DNA from: Pseudomonas aestuarii
GTDB taxonomy: Bacteria; Pseudomonadota; Gammaproteobacteria; Pseudomonadales; Pseudomonadaceae
NCBI RefSeq assembly: GCF_027988105.1
Contig: NZ_JAQJZJ010000003.1
Coordinates: 488,572-552,571, forward strand
Length of the DNA: 64,000 nt
Direction: 5' to 3'
A program made the position numbers and the translations under genes. This document shows, in pieces, positions 46,815 through 56,645 of the stretch. Position 1 is the first letter of the stretch. Each line of letters opens with the position of its first letter. Below the pieces are notes generated by a model that made no database searches, was not told the origin of the DNA, and saw only the letters and a program-made list of their open reading frames with translations.

Positions 46815-48346
46815 TGCCTATGCGCTCTCTTAACCTGCATCTGAAAATCCTGATCACGCTATTGGTGGGTCTGGGCATTCTGATTACGGCCTATCAAATA
46901 TTCATTCTCGGCATACCACTGACCGAAGATGAAACCGATGACCTGTGGAATATCGACGCCAGAGTCGAGTTCCAGGCCAGCCCGCGTGAGCCGGTCAAGC
47001 TGCAGATGTTCGTGCCGCCACTGAATCAGGATTACGTCAGCCTCAACGAGAGCTTCATCTCCAACAATTATGGCGTGAGCATCAACCGCGCCAACGGCAA
47101 CCGCAAGGTCACCTGGTCGGCCCGGCGCGCCAGCGGCAAGCAAACCCTCTACTACCGCCTGGTGCTGACCAAGCGCTACAGCGGCGAGCAAGCCAAGAGC
47201 GAAGGCCCGATCTTCCGCGACAGCATTCCCGTGGAAGGTGCCGAGAAGATTGCAGCCGAGGCCCTGCTCGCACCGATCCGGCAACACTCGGCGGACGTCG
47301 AAACCTTCATCAGCGAGACCATCAAGCGGGTCAACAACGCCAACGACGACAACGTCAAACTGCTGCTGGGCGGCGATGCCTCGACCGCGAAAAAAGCCGA
47401 TGCCATCGAGCTGCTGCTGTCCATTGCCCACGTGCCCATGGAGCGCGTACACACCATTCGCCTGGCTACCGAGATCCAGCAAAACCCCGAGTTGTGGTTG
47501 CGCAGTTTCAACGGTGAAAAATGGCTCTACTTCAACCCTGATACTGGCCAGCAAGGCATGCCCAATGATCGCCTGATCTGGTGGATCGGCGACGAAAGCC
47601 TGGTCAGCCTCGAAGGCGGCAAACAAGCGAACGTCAGCTTCACCCTGAGCAACAGCGAGATGAATGCCATCCGCCTGGCCAAGTTGACCGACGAAAACAC
47701 TGACGCCGACTTCCTCGAATACTCGATGTACAGCCTGCCGCTCTCTACCCAGAAGACCTTCCAGATCATGATGGTGATCCCGATCGGCGTGCTGGTGATC
47801 CTGATCCTGCGCAACCTCGGCGGCCTGCAGACCCTGGGCACCTTCACCCCGGTACTGATCGCGCTGGCCTTCCGTGAAACCCAGCTGGGCTTCGGCATCA
47901 TGCTGTTCACCATCATCACCGCCCTGGGCCTGTCACTGCGCTCCTACCTCGAGCACCTGAAACTGCAGATGCTACCCAGACTGTCAGTGGTCCTGACTTT
48001 CGTGGTGGTACTGATCGCGACAATCAGCCTGTTCAGCCATAAACTCGGCCTCGAACGTGGCCTCTCGGTAGCGCTGTTCCCGATGGTGATTCTGACCATG
48101 ACCATCGAGCGTCTGTCGATCACCTGGGAAGAACGGGGTGGCGGTCATGCCTTCAAGGTCGCAATCGGCACCCTAGTTGCCGCGACCCTGGCTCACCTGC
48201 TGATGAGCGTGCCGCAGCTGACCTACTTCGTCTTTACCTTCCCGGCCGTGCTGATGATCCTGGTGGGCTTCATGCTGGCGATGGGCCGTTACCGCGGTTA
48301 CCGCCTGACCGAACTTTTCCGCTTCAAAGCCTTCCTGAAGGATTGA
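46814..48346 (+). CDS. inactive-transglutaminase membrane protein with C-terminal 7TM domain
   Basis: A 510-residue protein. An N-terminal helix (ILITLLVGLGILITAYQIFI) is followed by a large periplasmic domain to about residue 300. This domain contains a degenerate transglutaminase-like region (DNVKLLLGGDASTAKKADAIELLLSIA) with no Cys-His-Asp triad. About seven helices end the protein, beginning FQIMMVIPIGVLVILILRNL. This matches the paired Transglut_i_TM/7TM families. It lies between a retropepsin-like gene and an ATP-grasp gene with almost no spacing, so the three likely act together at the envelope. ATG 46820 is an alternative start. Confidence 0.85.
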   Translation: MPMRSLNLHLKILITLLVGLGILITAYQIFILGIPLTEDETDDLWNIDARVEFQASPREPVKLQMFVPPLNQDYVSLNESFISNNYGVSINRANGNRKVTWSARRASGKQTLYYRLVLTKRYSGEQAKSEGPIFRDSIPVEGAEKIAAEALLAPIRQHSADVETFISETIKRVNNANDDNVKLLLGGDASTAKKADAIELLLSIAHVPMERVHTIRLATEIQQNPELWLRSFNGEKWLYFNPDTGQQGMPNDRLIWWIGDESLVSLEGGKQANVSFTLSNSEMNAIRLAKLTDENTDADFLEYSMYSLPLSTQKTFQIMMVIPIGVLVILILRNLGGLQTLGTFTPVLIALAFRETQLGFGIMLFTIITALGLSLRSYLEHLKLQMLPRLSVVLTFVVVLIATISLFSHKLGLERGLSVALFPMVILTMTIERLSITWEERGGGHAFKVAIGTLVAATLAHLLMSVPQLTYFVFTFPAVLMILVGFMLAMGRYRGYRLTELFRFKAFLKD

Positions 48347-48349
48347 GCC

Positions 48350-49336
48350 ATGCTAGGTCTCTGGAAAACATGGAAGGCCCTTGAAGCCAAGGGCATCATG
48401 GGCATCAACCGCCGTAATGCGGACTACGTGCTGAAGTACAACAAGCGCAGCCTCTACCCGATCGTCGACGACAAGATCATCACCAAGGAACGGGCCATTG
48501 CCGCCGGCATCGATGTGCCGGAAATGTATGGCGTGATCGAGACCGAAAAAGGCATCGATAAGCTGCGCGAGATCATTGGCGACCGCCCGGACTTCGTGGT
48601 CAAGCCCGCACAAGGCGCTGGCGGTGACGGCATCCTGGTCATCGCCGACCGCTTCGAGGATCGCTATCGAACGGTGTCCGGCAAGATCGTCAGTCATGAG
48701 GAAATCGAACACCAGATATCCAGCATCCTCACCGGCCTGTACTCGCTGGGCGGTCACCGTGACCGTGCGCTGATCGAATACCGCGTCACTCCCGACCCCA
48801 TCTTCAAGAGCATCAGCTATGAGGGTGTACCGGACATCCGCATCATCGTGCTGAAGGGCTACCCGGTGATGGCCATGCTGCGCCTGCCGACCCGCCAGTC
48901 TGGCGGCAAGGCCAACCTGCACCAGGGCGCGATCGGTGTAGGCGTGGACCTGGCGACCGGGGTCACCCTGCGCGGCACCTGGCTGAACAGCAAGATCAAC
49001 AAGCACCCTGACACCACCAACTCGGTAGACGGCGTGCAGCTACCTAACTGGGATGGTTTCATGAAGCTGGCCGCCGGCTGCTATGAACTATGCGGCCTGG
49101 GCTATATCGGTGTGGACATGGTTCTCGACCAAGAGAAAGGCCCGCTGATTCTCGAGCTCAACGCCCGCCCCGGCCTGAACATCCAGATCGCCAACGACTG
49201 CGGCCTCACTCACCGCGCCCATGCCGTGGAAGCGCGCCTGGCCGAACTGGCGAAAAAAGGCATTATCGAGACTCCGGAGGAACGCACGCACTTCGCTCAG
49301 GAACTGTTTGGCCACGCACCCAAAGCAGAGTCCTGA
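48350..49336 (+). CDS. alpha-L-glutamate ligase-like ATP-grasp protein
   Basis: A 328-residue ATP-grasp enzyme resembling RimK-type glutamate ligases. Visible segments are GINRRNADYVLKYNKRSLYP, FVVKPAQGAGGDGILVI (ATP-binding lysine and glycine loop), NLHQGAIGVGVDLATG, and the metal-binding end GPLILELNARPGLNIQIAN. It should form an amide or peptide bond using ATP, with substrate unknown. GAAGGA precedes the ATG and only 3 bp separate it from the membrane protein gene. A strong terminator lies 88 bp after it. Confidence 0.9.
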   Translation: MLGLWKTWKALEAKGIMGINRRNADYVLKYNKRSLYPIVDDKIITKERAIAAGIDVPEMYGVIETEKGIDKLREIIGDRPDFVVKPAQGAGGDGILVIADRFEDRYRTVSGKIVSHEEIEHQISSILTGLYSLGGHRDRALIEYRVTPDPIFKSISYEGVPDIRIIVLKGYPVMAMLRLPTRQSGGKANLHQGAIGVGVDLATGVTLRGTWLNSKINKHPDTTNSVDGVQLPNWDGFMKLAAGCYELCGLGYIGVDMVLDQEKGPLILELNARPGLNIQIANDCGLTHRAHAVEARLAELAKKGIIETPEERTHFAQELFGHAPKAES

Positions 49337-49423
49337 ACCAGACCACCTAAAGGGCTTTCACGCTACGGCCACTAAGCCAGGGGGCCTACCCGCGACCAAT
49401 AAGCCCGAAAACCCGAAAACCCG

Positions 49424-49462
49424 AAATACCGCCCATTCAAACGAACTGAGCGGTATTTTTTT
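49424..49462 (+). terminator. terminator after the ATP-grasp gene
   Basis: aaataccgc (49424-49432) and gcggtattt (49450-49458) followed by T to 49462. Just upstream, three tandem copies of cccgaaaa-like octamers run from about 49404. Confidence 0.85.
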
Positions 49463-49584
49463 ATCCAGTCCACGGATAAAGGGAAACCTGGCAGCGCTTG
49501 CCCGCTCAGCCTCCAGACGGAAGCACTAGGATGAATGTTGCCGGCGTTCTACAATCGCCTGCCGCGCGCCTCTGATAGCTTCGC

Positions 49585-50928
49585 ATGCCTATTTGCCTTG
49601 TACACGCCCTACCCTACAGCGCCGATCCGGCCACCTATTTCAGTGTCGTCTGTCACGCACCAGGCGCGGTGCTGTTGGATGCCGGCCGTCCGGCCGCCCA
49701 GCGTGGGCGTTATGACCTGATCAGCGCCTGGCCAATGGCCGAGCTGATCCCAGCGCCTGAAGAACGGGCCAATGACTTCCTCCAGCGCCTGCGCGCCAGC
49801 CTGGCGACGCTGGGCGAAGCCAAAGCTCCTGACGCCTGCCCACTGCCCTTCGTCGGTGGCTTGATTGGCTACCTGGGCTACGATTTCGGCCGGCGCCTGG
49901 AAAGCCTGCCCGACCAGGCCAGCGACGACCTGGGTTTGGCCGATGCGCAACTGGGCTTGTATGCCTGGGCCCTGATTACCGACCATCACCTGGGCACCAG
50001 CCAGCTGATGTTTCATCCAACGCTGTCCAGTCAACAACGGCAGCGCCTGATCGAACTGTTCGATGCGCCTCACGCACAGGCGCAAGCCCCTTTCAGACTG
50101 ACGAGGGCATTCCGGGCAGATATCGATGAGAACGAGTATCGCCAGGCTATCGAACGTATCCAGGCCTATATCCAGGCCGGCGACTGTTACCAGGTGAACT
50201 TTGCCCAGCGCTTTCGCAGCCACTACCAGGGCGATCCCTGGACGGCTTATCGCGCCTTGCGCGCCGCCTGCCCGACCCCCTTCGCCGGCTACCTGGCGCA
50301 GGCGGATAACGGCGCGATCATCAGCCTGTCGCCCGAACGCTTCCTGCGCGTCAGTGAAGGTCGCGTTGAGACCCGCCCGATCAAGGGCACACGTCCACGC
50401 CACGGCGACCCCGAGCAGGATGCCGCGCAAGCTGATGCCCTATTGGCCAGCCTCAAAGATCGCGCCGAGAACCTGATGATCGTCGATCTGCTGCGCAACG
50501 ACCTCGGGCGCAGCTGCGCAACCGGTTCGGTGCGCGTGCCGGAGCTGTTCGCCCTGGAGAGCTACCCCAATGTGCACCACCTGGTCAGCGCGGTGACCGG
50601 TATGCTGGCGCCAGGCAAGGATGCCCTGGACCTGATCGCCGGCAGCTTCCCGGGCGGCTCGATCACTGGCGCGCCAAAAATCCGCGCCATGCAGATTATC
50701 GACGAGCTGGAACCCACACGCCGCGCACTCTATTGCGGCTCGCTGCTTTATCTGGACGTGCGTGGTGAGCTGGACAGCTCGATTGCCATCCGCAGCCTAC
50801 TGGCCAAAGACGGGCAGATCAGTTGCTGGGGCGGCGGCGGGATAGTCGCCGACTCCAACTGGCAGGCGGAATACCAGGAGTCCATCACCAAGGTGAAGGT
50901 CTTGCTGGAAACGCTGGAGGGGATGTAG
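49585..50928 (+). CDS. pabB: aminodeoxychorismate synthase component I
   Basis: A 447-residue chorismate-utilising enzyme of the PabB/TrpE family, the first step of p-aminobenzoate and folate synthesis. Marks are FVGGLIGYLGYDFGRRLESL, IQAGDCYQVNFAQRF, PFAGYLAQAD, LSPERFLRV, ETRPIKGTRPRHGD, MIVDLLRNDLGRSC and PGGSITGAPKIRAMQII. PIKGT with lysine is the PabB form, whereas TrpE has a different residue there. It uses ammonia from PabA, which is not in the window. The ribosome binding site is weak. Confidence 0.94.
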   Translation: MPICLVHALPYSADPATYFSVVCHAPGAVLLDAGRPAAQRGRYDLISAWPMAELIPAPEERANDFLQRLRASLATLGEAKAPDACPLPFVGGLIGYLGYDFGRRLESLPDQASDDLGLADAQLGLYAWALITDHHLGTSQLMFHPTLSSQQRQRLIELFDAPHAQAQAPFRLTRAFRADIDENEYRQAIERIQAYIQAGDCYQVNFAQRFRSHYQGDPWTAYRALRAACPTPFAGYLAQADNGAIISLSPERFLRVSEGRVETRPIKGTRPRHGDPEQDAAQADALLASLKDRAENLMIVDLLRNDLGRSCATGSVRVPELFALESYPNVHHLVSAVTGMLAPGKDALDLIAGSFPGGSITGAPKIRAMQIIDELEPTRRALYCGSLLYLDVRGELDSSIAIRSLLAKDGQISCWGGGGIVADSNWQAEYQESITKVKVLLETLEGM

Positions 50929-50933
50929 CGGCA

Positions 50934-51002
50934 AGCTGCAAGCGAGTCCCGGTACGAAGTGACGACCGTCATTCGCCGTCACCCTAGGTGCAGCTTGCAG
51001 CT
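50934..51002. repeat. nested inverted repeat between pabB and thrH
   Basis: Outer arms agctgcaagc (50934-50943) and gcttgcagct (50993-51002); inner arms gtgacg and cgtcac near 50960-50982. It begins 6 bp after the pabB stop and ends 11 bp before the thrH stop. It may serve as a shared terminator or be an extragenic palindrome. Confidence 0.6.
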
Positions 51003-51012
51003 GCAGCTGCAG

Positions 51013-51630
51013 TTACAGGCTCAGGTCGCGATTGGACGCCTTGATGAACTCGCGCTTGAGGTCGTCAAAGGTGTGCACCGCCGGGAACTGCGGAAATTCG
51101 CGAATCACGTTTTCCGGCGCATGGAACAGAATGCCCGCATGGGCCTCGCTGAGCATGGTGGTGTCGTTGTACGAGTCGCCTGCTGCGACTACTCGGTAGT
51201 AGAGACTCTTGAGCGCAATAACCGACTGACGTTTGGGATCCTTCTGGCGCAACTGGTAGCTCACCACGCGATCATTCTCGTCGGTGACCAGCTTGTGACA
51301 CAGCAGCGTCGGAAAACCCAGCTGACGCATCAGCGGCTGGGAGAACTCATAGAAGGTGTCCGAGAGAATCACCACCTGAAAGCGCTCACGCAGCCAGTCG
51401 ACGAACTCCACCGCGCCGTCCAGCGGCTTGAGAGTGGCGATCACCTGCTGGATGTCATTCAACTTCAGGCCATGCTCGTCGAGAATGCGCAGGCGCTGCT
51501 GCATCAGCACGTCGTAATCCGGAATATCCCGGGTGGTCGCTTTCAGCGATTCGATGCCGGTTTTTTCCGCGAAGGCGATCCAGATCTCCGGGACCAGAAC
51601 ACCTTCCAGGTCGAGACAAGCGATTTCCAC
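51013..51630 (-). CDS. thrH: phosphoserine/homoserine phosphotransferase ThrH
   Basis: A 205-residue HAD-family enzyme. The motif I is unusual, DLEGVLVPE with D7 and E9, which is characteristic of Pseudomonas ThrH. Motif II is VVILSDTFYEF, and the late motif is VAAGDSYNDTTML. ThrH dephosphorylates phosphoserine and can pass the phosphate to homoserine. Translation starts at GTG 51630, 6 bp after AGGAG. Monocistronic, facing pabB. Confidence 0.94.
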   Translation of the reverse strand: MEIACLDLEGVLVPEIWIAFAEKTGIESLKATTRDIPDYDVLMQQRLRILDEHGLKLNDIQQVIATLKPLDGAVEFVDWLRERFQVVILSDTFYEFSQPLMRQLGFPTLLCHKLVTDENDRVVSYQLRQKDPKRQSVIALKSLYYRVVAAGDSYNDTTMLSEAHAGILFHAPENVIREFPQFPAVHTFDDLKREFIKASNRDLSL

Positions 51631-51862
51631 GGGACACTCCTAGATTGGGCTTGAAAGTAGGCGGCACTCTAGCGGCTCGCCGGAGGCTGCGCAACGCAAG
51701 GCTTATACCCAAACTATACGGACACCCTAGCACTTGGTTATTTAGCGGTATAACGCCTTTTTGCTACCATCTGCGCACAGAGCGTCCCGAGGGCGCAGAT
51801 ATGCCAGGCACAGCAACCTGGCGGCAGCCTCCTAGCGCCACCCCAACCAGGAATCCAGCCCG

Positions 51863-52597
51863 ATGAGCCACCCATTCGATGTAGCCGAACTGGCCGCCAC
51901 CTACGCCAACAAATCGCCCCAGGACATTCTCAAACTTGCCTTCGAGCACTTTGGCGATGAACTGTGGCTGTCCTTCAGCGGCGCCGAGGACGTGGTGCTG
52001 GTGGACATGGCCTGGAAGCTGAACAAAAACGTCAAGGTTTTCAGCCTCGACACCGGCCGCCTGCACCCGGAGACTTACCGCTTCATCGAGCAGGTGCGTG
52101 AGCACTACGGCATCGCCATCGAAGTGCTCTCCCCCGACGCGGCTGCCCTGGAGGCGCTGGTCAAGGAAAAAGGCTTGTTCAGCTTCTACAAGGACGGCCA
52201 CGGCGAATGCTGCGGCATTCGCAAGACTGCCCCGCTACGGCGTAAGCTCGCCACGGCCAAGGCCTGGGCTACCGGCCAGCGCCGCGACCAGAGCCCCGGC
52301 ACCCGCAGTCAGGTCGCGGCAGTGGAAATCGACACGGCTTTCTCCACCCCGGAAAACACCCTGTACAAGTTCAACCCGCTGGCGCAGATGAGCAGCGAAG
52401 ACATCTGGGCCTACATCCGCATGCTGGAAATCCCCTACAACAGCCTGCATGAGCGCGGTTTCATCAGCATCGGCTGCGAGCCGTGCACCCGCCCGGTACT
52501 GCCCAACCAGCACGAGCGCGAAGGCCGTTGGTGGTGGGAGGAAGCCACGCAGAAGGAATGCGGCTTGCACGCCGGCAACCTGATCGCAAAGAATTGA
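51863..52597 (+). CDS. cysH: assimilatory adenylyl-sulfate (APS) reductase
   Basis: A 244-residue CysH. The [4Fe-4S] cysteines C116-C117 and C205-x2-C208 are present (HGECCGIRK and IGCEPCTRP), so it is the APS-reducing bacterial/plant type, not the cluster-free PAPS form of E. coli. The catalytic cysteine is C233 in [22 protein letters not shown] and [13 protein letters not shown] form the nucleotide site. It makes sulfite for cysteine synthesis. It lies head to tail against cysB, the expected sulfur regulator. Confidence 0.96.
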   Translation: MSHPFDVAELAATYANKSPQDILKLAFEHFGDELWLSFSGAEDVVLVDMAWKLNKNVKVFSLDTGRLHPETYRFIEQVREHYGIAIEVLSPDAAALEALVKEKGLFSFYKDGHGECCGIRKTAPLRRKLATAKAWATGQRRDQSPGTRSQVAAVEIDTAFSTPENTLYKFNPLAQMSSEDIWAYIRMLEIPYNSLHERGFISIGCEPCTRPVLPNQHEREGRWWWEEATQKECGLHAGNLIAKN

Positions 52598-52610
52598 CCC
52601 ACTGAATTGA

Positions 52611-52643
52611 AAGAAAAACCCGGCACCTGACCGGGTTTTTCTT
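52611..52643. terminator. bidirectional terminator between cysH and cysB
   Basis: aagaaaaacccgg (52611-52623) and ccgggtttttctt (52631-52643) around an 7-base loop. A- and T-runs on both sides serve both converging genes. Confidence 0.88.
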
Positions 52644-52656
52644 GCTCGAAAGCCAC

Positions 52657-53640
<984 letters not shown>

Positions 53641-53761
53641 TCAAAGCAGATAAAAGCCGGCCACAGGACGGCTGCGCCATATAACCATATATATTGGTAA
53701 TTCATTAAATCTAGACGATTTTTTTAGCATTGCTGATTATTCGTCACCGCGAAAAACCACC

Positions 53762-54262
53762 TCAAGGCTCGCCCCGGGCTCGATGCTGCAGCATCGGCAC
53801 CAGATACACGGGAACTTCGGACAACTGCACCAGCCGTGCAGCAGTGCGTCCCAGGGGGATATCCAGACCGGCACCATGGCTATGACTGCCGACGACCAGC
53901 ATATCCACCCCACGTTTCTGCGCTTCCTCGAGAATCACCAAGGGCGGATCGCCCTGCACCACCTGCACCGAACGGATCACGTCGAGCTCATGCTGGGACT
54001 CGCCGAGTTCATCACGAAAGCCCTCCAATACCCGCTGCTCGATACTCGCCATCACCGTACTCAGGCCTTTAGAGCGCAGCTCCTTGAGCCGATCTTCATC
54101 CAGGTAGGTTTGCAGCACCGATTCGGCAAACAACCCCATAGGCTCCACTGCATGCACGACATACAGGCTGGCATCGAAAGCGCGAGTCAGCGCCAAGGCA
54201 TGCTGCAAGACATAGGGGGCATAAAGACCAAGATCGGTAGCGTAGAGAATCGAGCGAATCAT
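53762..54262 (-). CDS. universal stress protein (UspA family)
   Basis: A 166-residue single Usp domain. It starts MIRSILYATDLGLYAPYVLQHALAL. The ATP-site signature is MLVVGSHSHGAGLDIPLGRTA near the C terminus (cited in part as VGSHSHG and LGRTA), then LVQLSEVPVYLVP. Family members protect cells under stress by means not well defined. GGAG lies 5 bp before the ATG. It follows cysB on the same strand, 130 bp upstream of that gene. Confidence 0.9.
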   Translation of the reverse strand: MIRSILYATDLGLYAPYVLQHALALTRAFDASLYVVHAVEPMGLFAESVLQTYLDEDRLKELRSKGLSTVMASIEQRVLEGFRDELGESQHELDVIRSVQVVQGDPPLVILEEAQKRGVDMLVVGSHSHGAGLDIPLGRTAARLVQLSEVPVYLVPMLQHRARGEP

Positions 54263-54417
54263 GCGGTCTCCTAGACTGCCTACGTCTGGCAGGCCTCTCT
54301 TGAGCTTAGCAGTGTCATCTGCAAGTCAACAAAACTGCGCTCTTTCAGGACGAATGGTTATATGCCCAGGCCCTGGCCGCCACCGGGTGCGCACCCGCAA
54401 CCCAGCTCGAGCAGATT

Positions 54418-55323
54418 CTAGAGCTGCGGCTCGTTACTCACGCCATGCGGGACATGCCCGGTAGCAACGACCTCGCGGGCTTTCTCGCAATGCCCCGCCT
54501 GGTCGTCGAAGAATACGTCGGCGCCGAAGGTCTCGAGGATCGCCGCCTTCTCCAGGCCACCCAAGAAGAACGACTCATCCAGGCGAATATTCCACTCGCG
54601 CAAGGTGCGGATCACCCGCTCGTGGGCCGGCGCCGAGCGGGCAGTGACCAAGGCCGTGCGAATCGGGCAGGCCTCCTCGGGAAACTCCTGCTGCAGGAGG
54701 TGCAGCGCCGCCAGGAAGGGCTTGAAGGGTCCCCCGCCGAGCAACTCACGAGCCGACTCGCGCTCGTGGCTCTGGAAGGCTTCCAGGCCGCCCTGCTGAT
54801 AGACCCGTTCGGACTCATCAGAAAACAGCACGGCATCGCCGTCAAAAGCGATACGCAGCTCATTGCTCGCGGCCCGCCGCGCCCCACCAGAGAGGATGGT
54901 GGCTGCGCCAAACCCCGAGCGCAGGGCGCTGCGCACATCTTCGGCGTGAGTCGAGAGAAACAGGTGGCAGCCGAACGCCGCCAGATAGGGATCAGGGCTG
55001 CGACCACCGACAAAAGCTGCACGCGAGATGCCAAGGCCGTAGTGCTGGATCGAGTTGAACGCGCGCAATCCGGTATCGGCGCTGTTGCGCGATACCAGAA
55101 TCACTTCCACCCGCGCCTGGCCCAGCGTCGTGTTCAACCCCAGCAGCTTCTCGACCAAGGGAAACGCGTCGCCTGGCATGAGAATTTCGTCCTCATGCTC
55201 GATCTGGTAGCGACGATAGGCTTCGACCCCTTCCCCCTCATATACACGATGACTCTCACGCAGGTCGAACAGCGCCCGTGAGGAAATCGCCAGCACCAGC
55301 TTGTCGCCCATTCCCTTGCTCAT
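54418..55323 (-). CDS. 5'-nucleotidase (cytosolic NT5C1-like family)
   Basis: A 301-residue HAD-like protein of the cytosolic 5'-nucleotidase I family (PF06189). It contains KLVLAISSRALFDLRESHRVY, EVILVSRNSADTGLRAFNSI, FVGGRSPDPYLAAFGCHLFLS, the central LRIAFDGDAVLFSDESERVY with the DxD nucleophile pair, and FFDDQAGHCEKA. It dephosphorylates nucleoside monophosphates. GAGGT lies 4 bp before the ATG. Single gene. Confidence 0.88.
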   Translation of the reverse strand: MSKGMGDKLVLAISSRALFDLRESHRVYEGEGVEAYRRYQIEHEDEILMPGDAFPLVEKLLGLNTTLGQARVEVILVSRNSADTGLRAFNSIQHYGLGISRAAFVGGRSPDPYLAAFGCHLFLSTHAEDVRSALRSGFGAATILSGGARRAASNELRIAFDGDAVLFSDESERVYQQGGLEAFQSHERESARELLGGGPFKPFLAALHLLQQEFPEEACPIRTALVTARSAPAHERVIRTLREWNIRLDESFFLGGLEKAAILETFGADVFFDDQAGHCEKAREVVATGHVPHGVSNEPQL

Positions 55324-56061
55324 GCTTACCTCGGTGTTTGTAAAAACTGGCCAATCAAGGTCGCTTCACGCAAGGCTGGAGGAGGCAGTCTTCTTGCCAG
55401 CCCTCAATCCTGCTGGTTTCCCCGTTCGAGATACCACAATGACTGATACAAAGCGCGCGTGCGCGGCAACTTGCAACCCGCCTGTGCAGCGGCGTGGGCT
55501 AGATTGCCTAGAGCTCCATGACCCTTGCGGGAGCACATCGTGATACCTGCCCGGCAGGTAATCGGGGATACATCAGTCGCGGCCAAACGAATTAACAGGG
55601 TGCCCTGCGGCATCTCATGCCCACAGGCTAGCGCCGTGTCGACCACCTCCTGCTTTATCGCCATTATCAATGTGCAGCTGTCGGCTGCGGCCATCAAGGT
55701 GCGGATACCGGGATTGAGCAACACCCGCCTGCCGATGCGAGGTGTGTTTCGTACCAGGTTCTGCCCTTTCGCCTTGCAGACCGGGCATGAAGCTGGAATC
55801 CAGCGATACAGCCGTGAACAGCATTACCCGGCAGCGACGATCTGTTGACGTGTGGCGGCTTCGCTGCCGGCACCCGAGTGATCGCCAAGGCAGTTTAGGT
55901 GCGCCCGCCGACAACTGCTACAGCCTGTGTTGGTGAACATAGCCAGAGCCGTGAACGGCAGATCCAGCAAACGACAATCTGCATCAAAGTCAGTAAGTTG
56001 CAATCCAGTCGCTATACTTGTCACAACAGTGTCAAATTGACGGCGTAGGGAGTTGGTTGTC
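55324..56061. other. 738-bp stretch without a recognised gene
   Basis: The best open frame is on the minus strand, 55404-55724 (106 codons), ending ALGNLAHAAAQAGCKLPRTR and then LYQSLWYLERGNQQD. It has protein-like composition but no good ribosome binding site. A plus-strand frame at 55525-55848 overlaps it. I recognise neither. This may be a decayed gene or a lineage-specific one. Confidence 0.35.
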
Positions 56062-56478
56062 ATGAGACGTTTTCTGCGTCACCCCAGCGATATGCCAGTG
56101 GAGTTGGTGCTCCGCAAACAGCCCTTTATCCCCAAGCAACGCTTGAACAACATCAGCCTCGGTGGGGTGGCGTGCAATTCCAGCTGCGGTTTTCGCCGTG
56201 GCACAGCGATAGAGCTGCGCATCCCGCTGCTAGGCGAACAGGCACGCTATCCCGGGGTAGTAGCCTGGTGCCGCACACGATCCGATGACTACCTGGTCGG
56301 CATCGCCTTTATCGACGAAGACACCTTATTTCGCGCCCGCATGGTCGAACAAGTCTGTCAGATCGAACATTACCGCCAGCAGCGCGAGCTGAAGCTGGGC
56401 AGACATCTGTCGATAGAGAGCATCGCCGAGGAATGGATCGCCCATCACGCTGCTGAGTTCGCCGATGCAAGCCTGTAA
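56062..56478 (+). CDS. PilZ-domain protein
   Basis: A 138-residue protein with one PilZ domain. The c-di-GMP-binding marks are the N-terminal arginines in RRFLRHPSD (residues 2-10) and NISLGG at 30-35, matching the [D/N]xSxxG motif. The barrel continues with ELRIPLLGEQARYPGVVAWCR and YLVGIAFID, then a C-terminal helical tail. The first arginine pair follows the RxxxR spacing (R2/R3, R6). It is a likely c-di-GMP receptor with unknown output. ATG 56062 has AGGGAG 9 bp upstream; an in-frame TTG at 56053 is less likely. Confidence 0.85.
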   Translation: MRRFLRHPSDMPVELVLRKQPFIPKQRLNNISLGGVACNSSCGFRRGTAIELRIPLLGEQARYPGVVAWCRTRSDDYLVGIAFIDEDTLFRARMVEQVCQIEHYRQQRELKLGRHLSIESIAEEWIAHHAAEFADASL

Positions 56479-56645
56479 TCCCTGTTTCGTTCCGTTTAAC
56501 AGCCTTAGACCCATTGTCTAGCCCGCCCGTAACGCGCTAAGGTTCTGTATCCCCGCTGTGCTCATAAATGGCTGTGCTCCGCCACACGGGGAGCGCTGGC
56601 GGCCGGCACCCGTGACCTGACGACCCTGACCTGATGAAAAGCACG

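Noticed and set aside
49404..49427. three tandem cccgaaaa octamers as a possible CRISPR-like or regulatory repeat
   Set aside because: Too short and too few, with no spacers; simple local duplication before a terminator.
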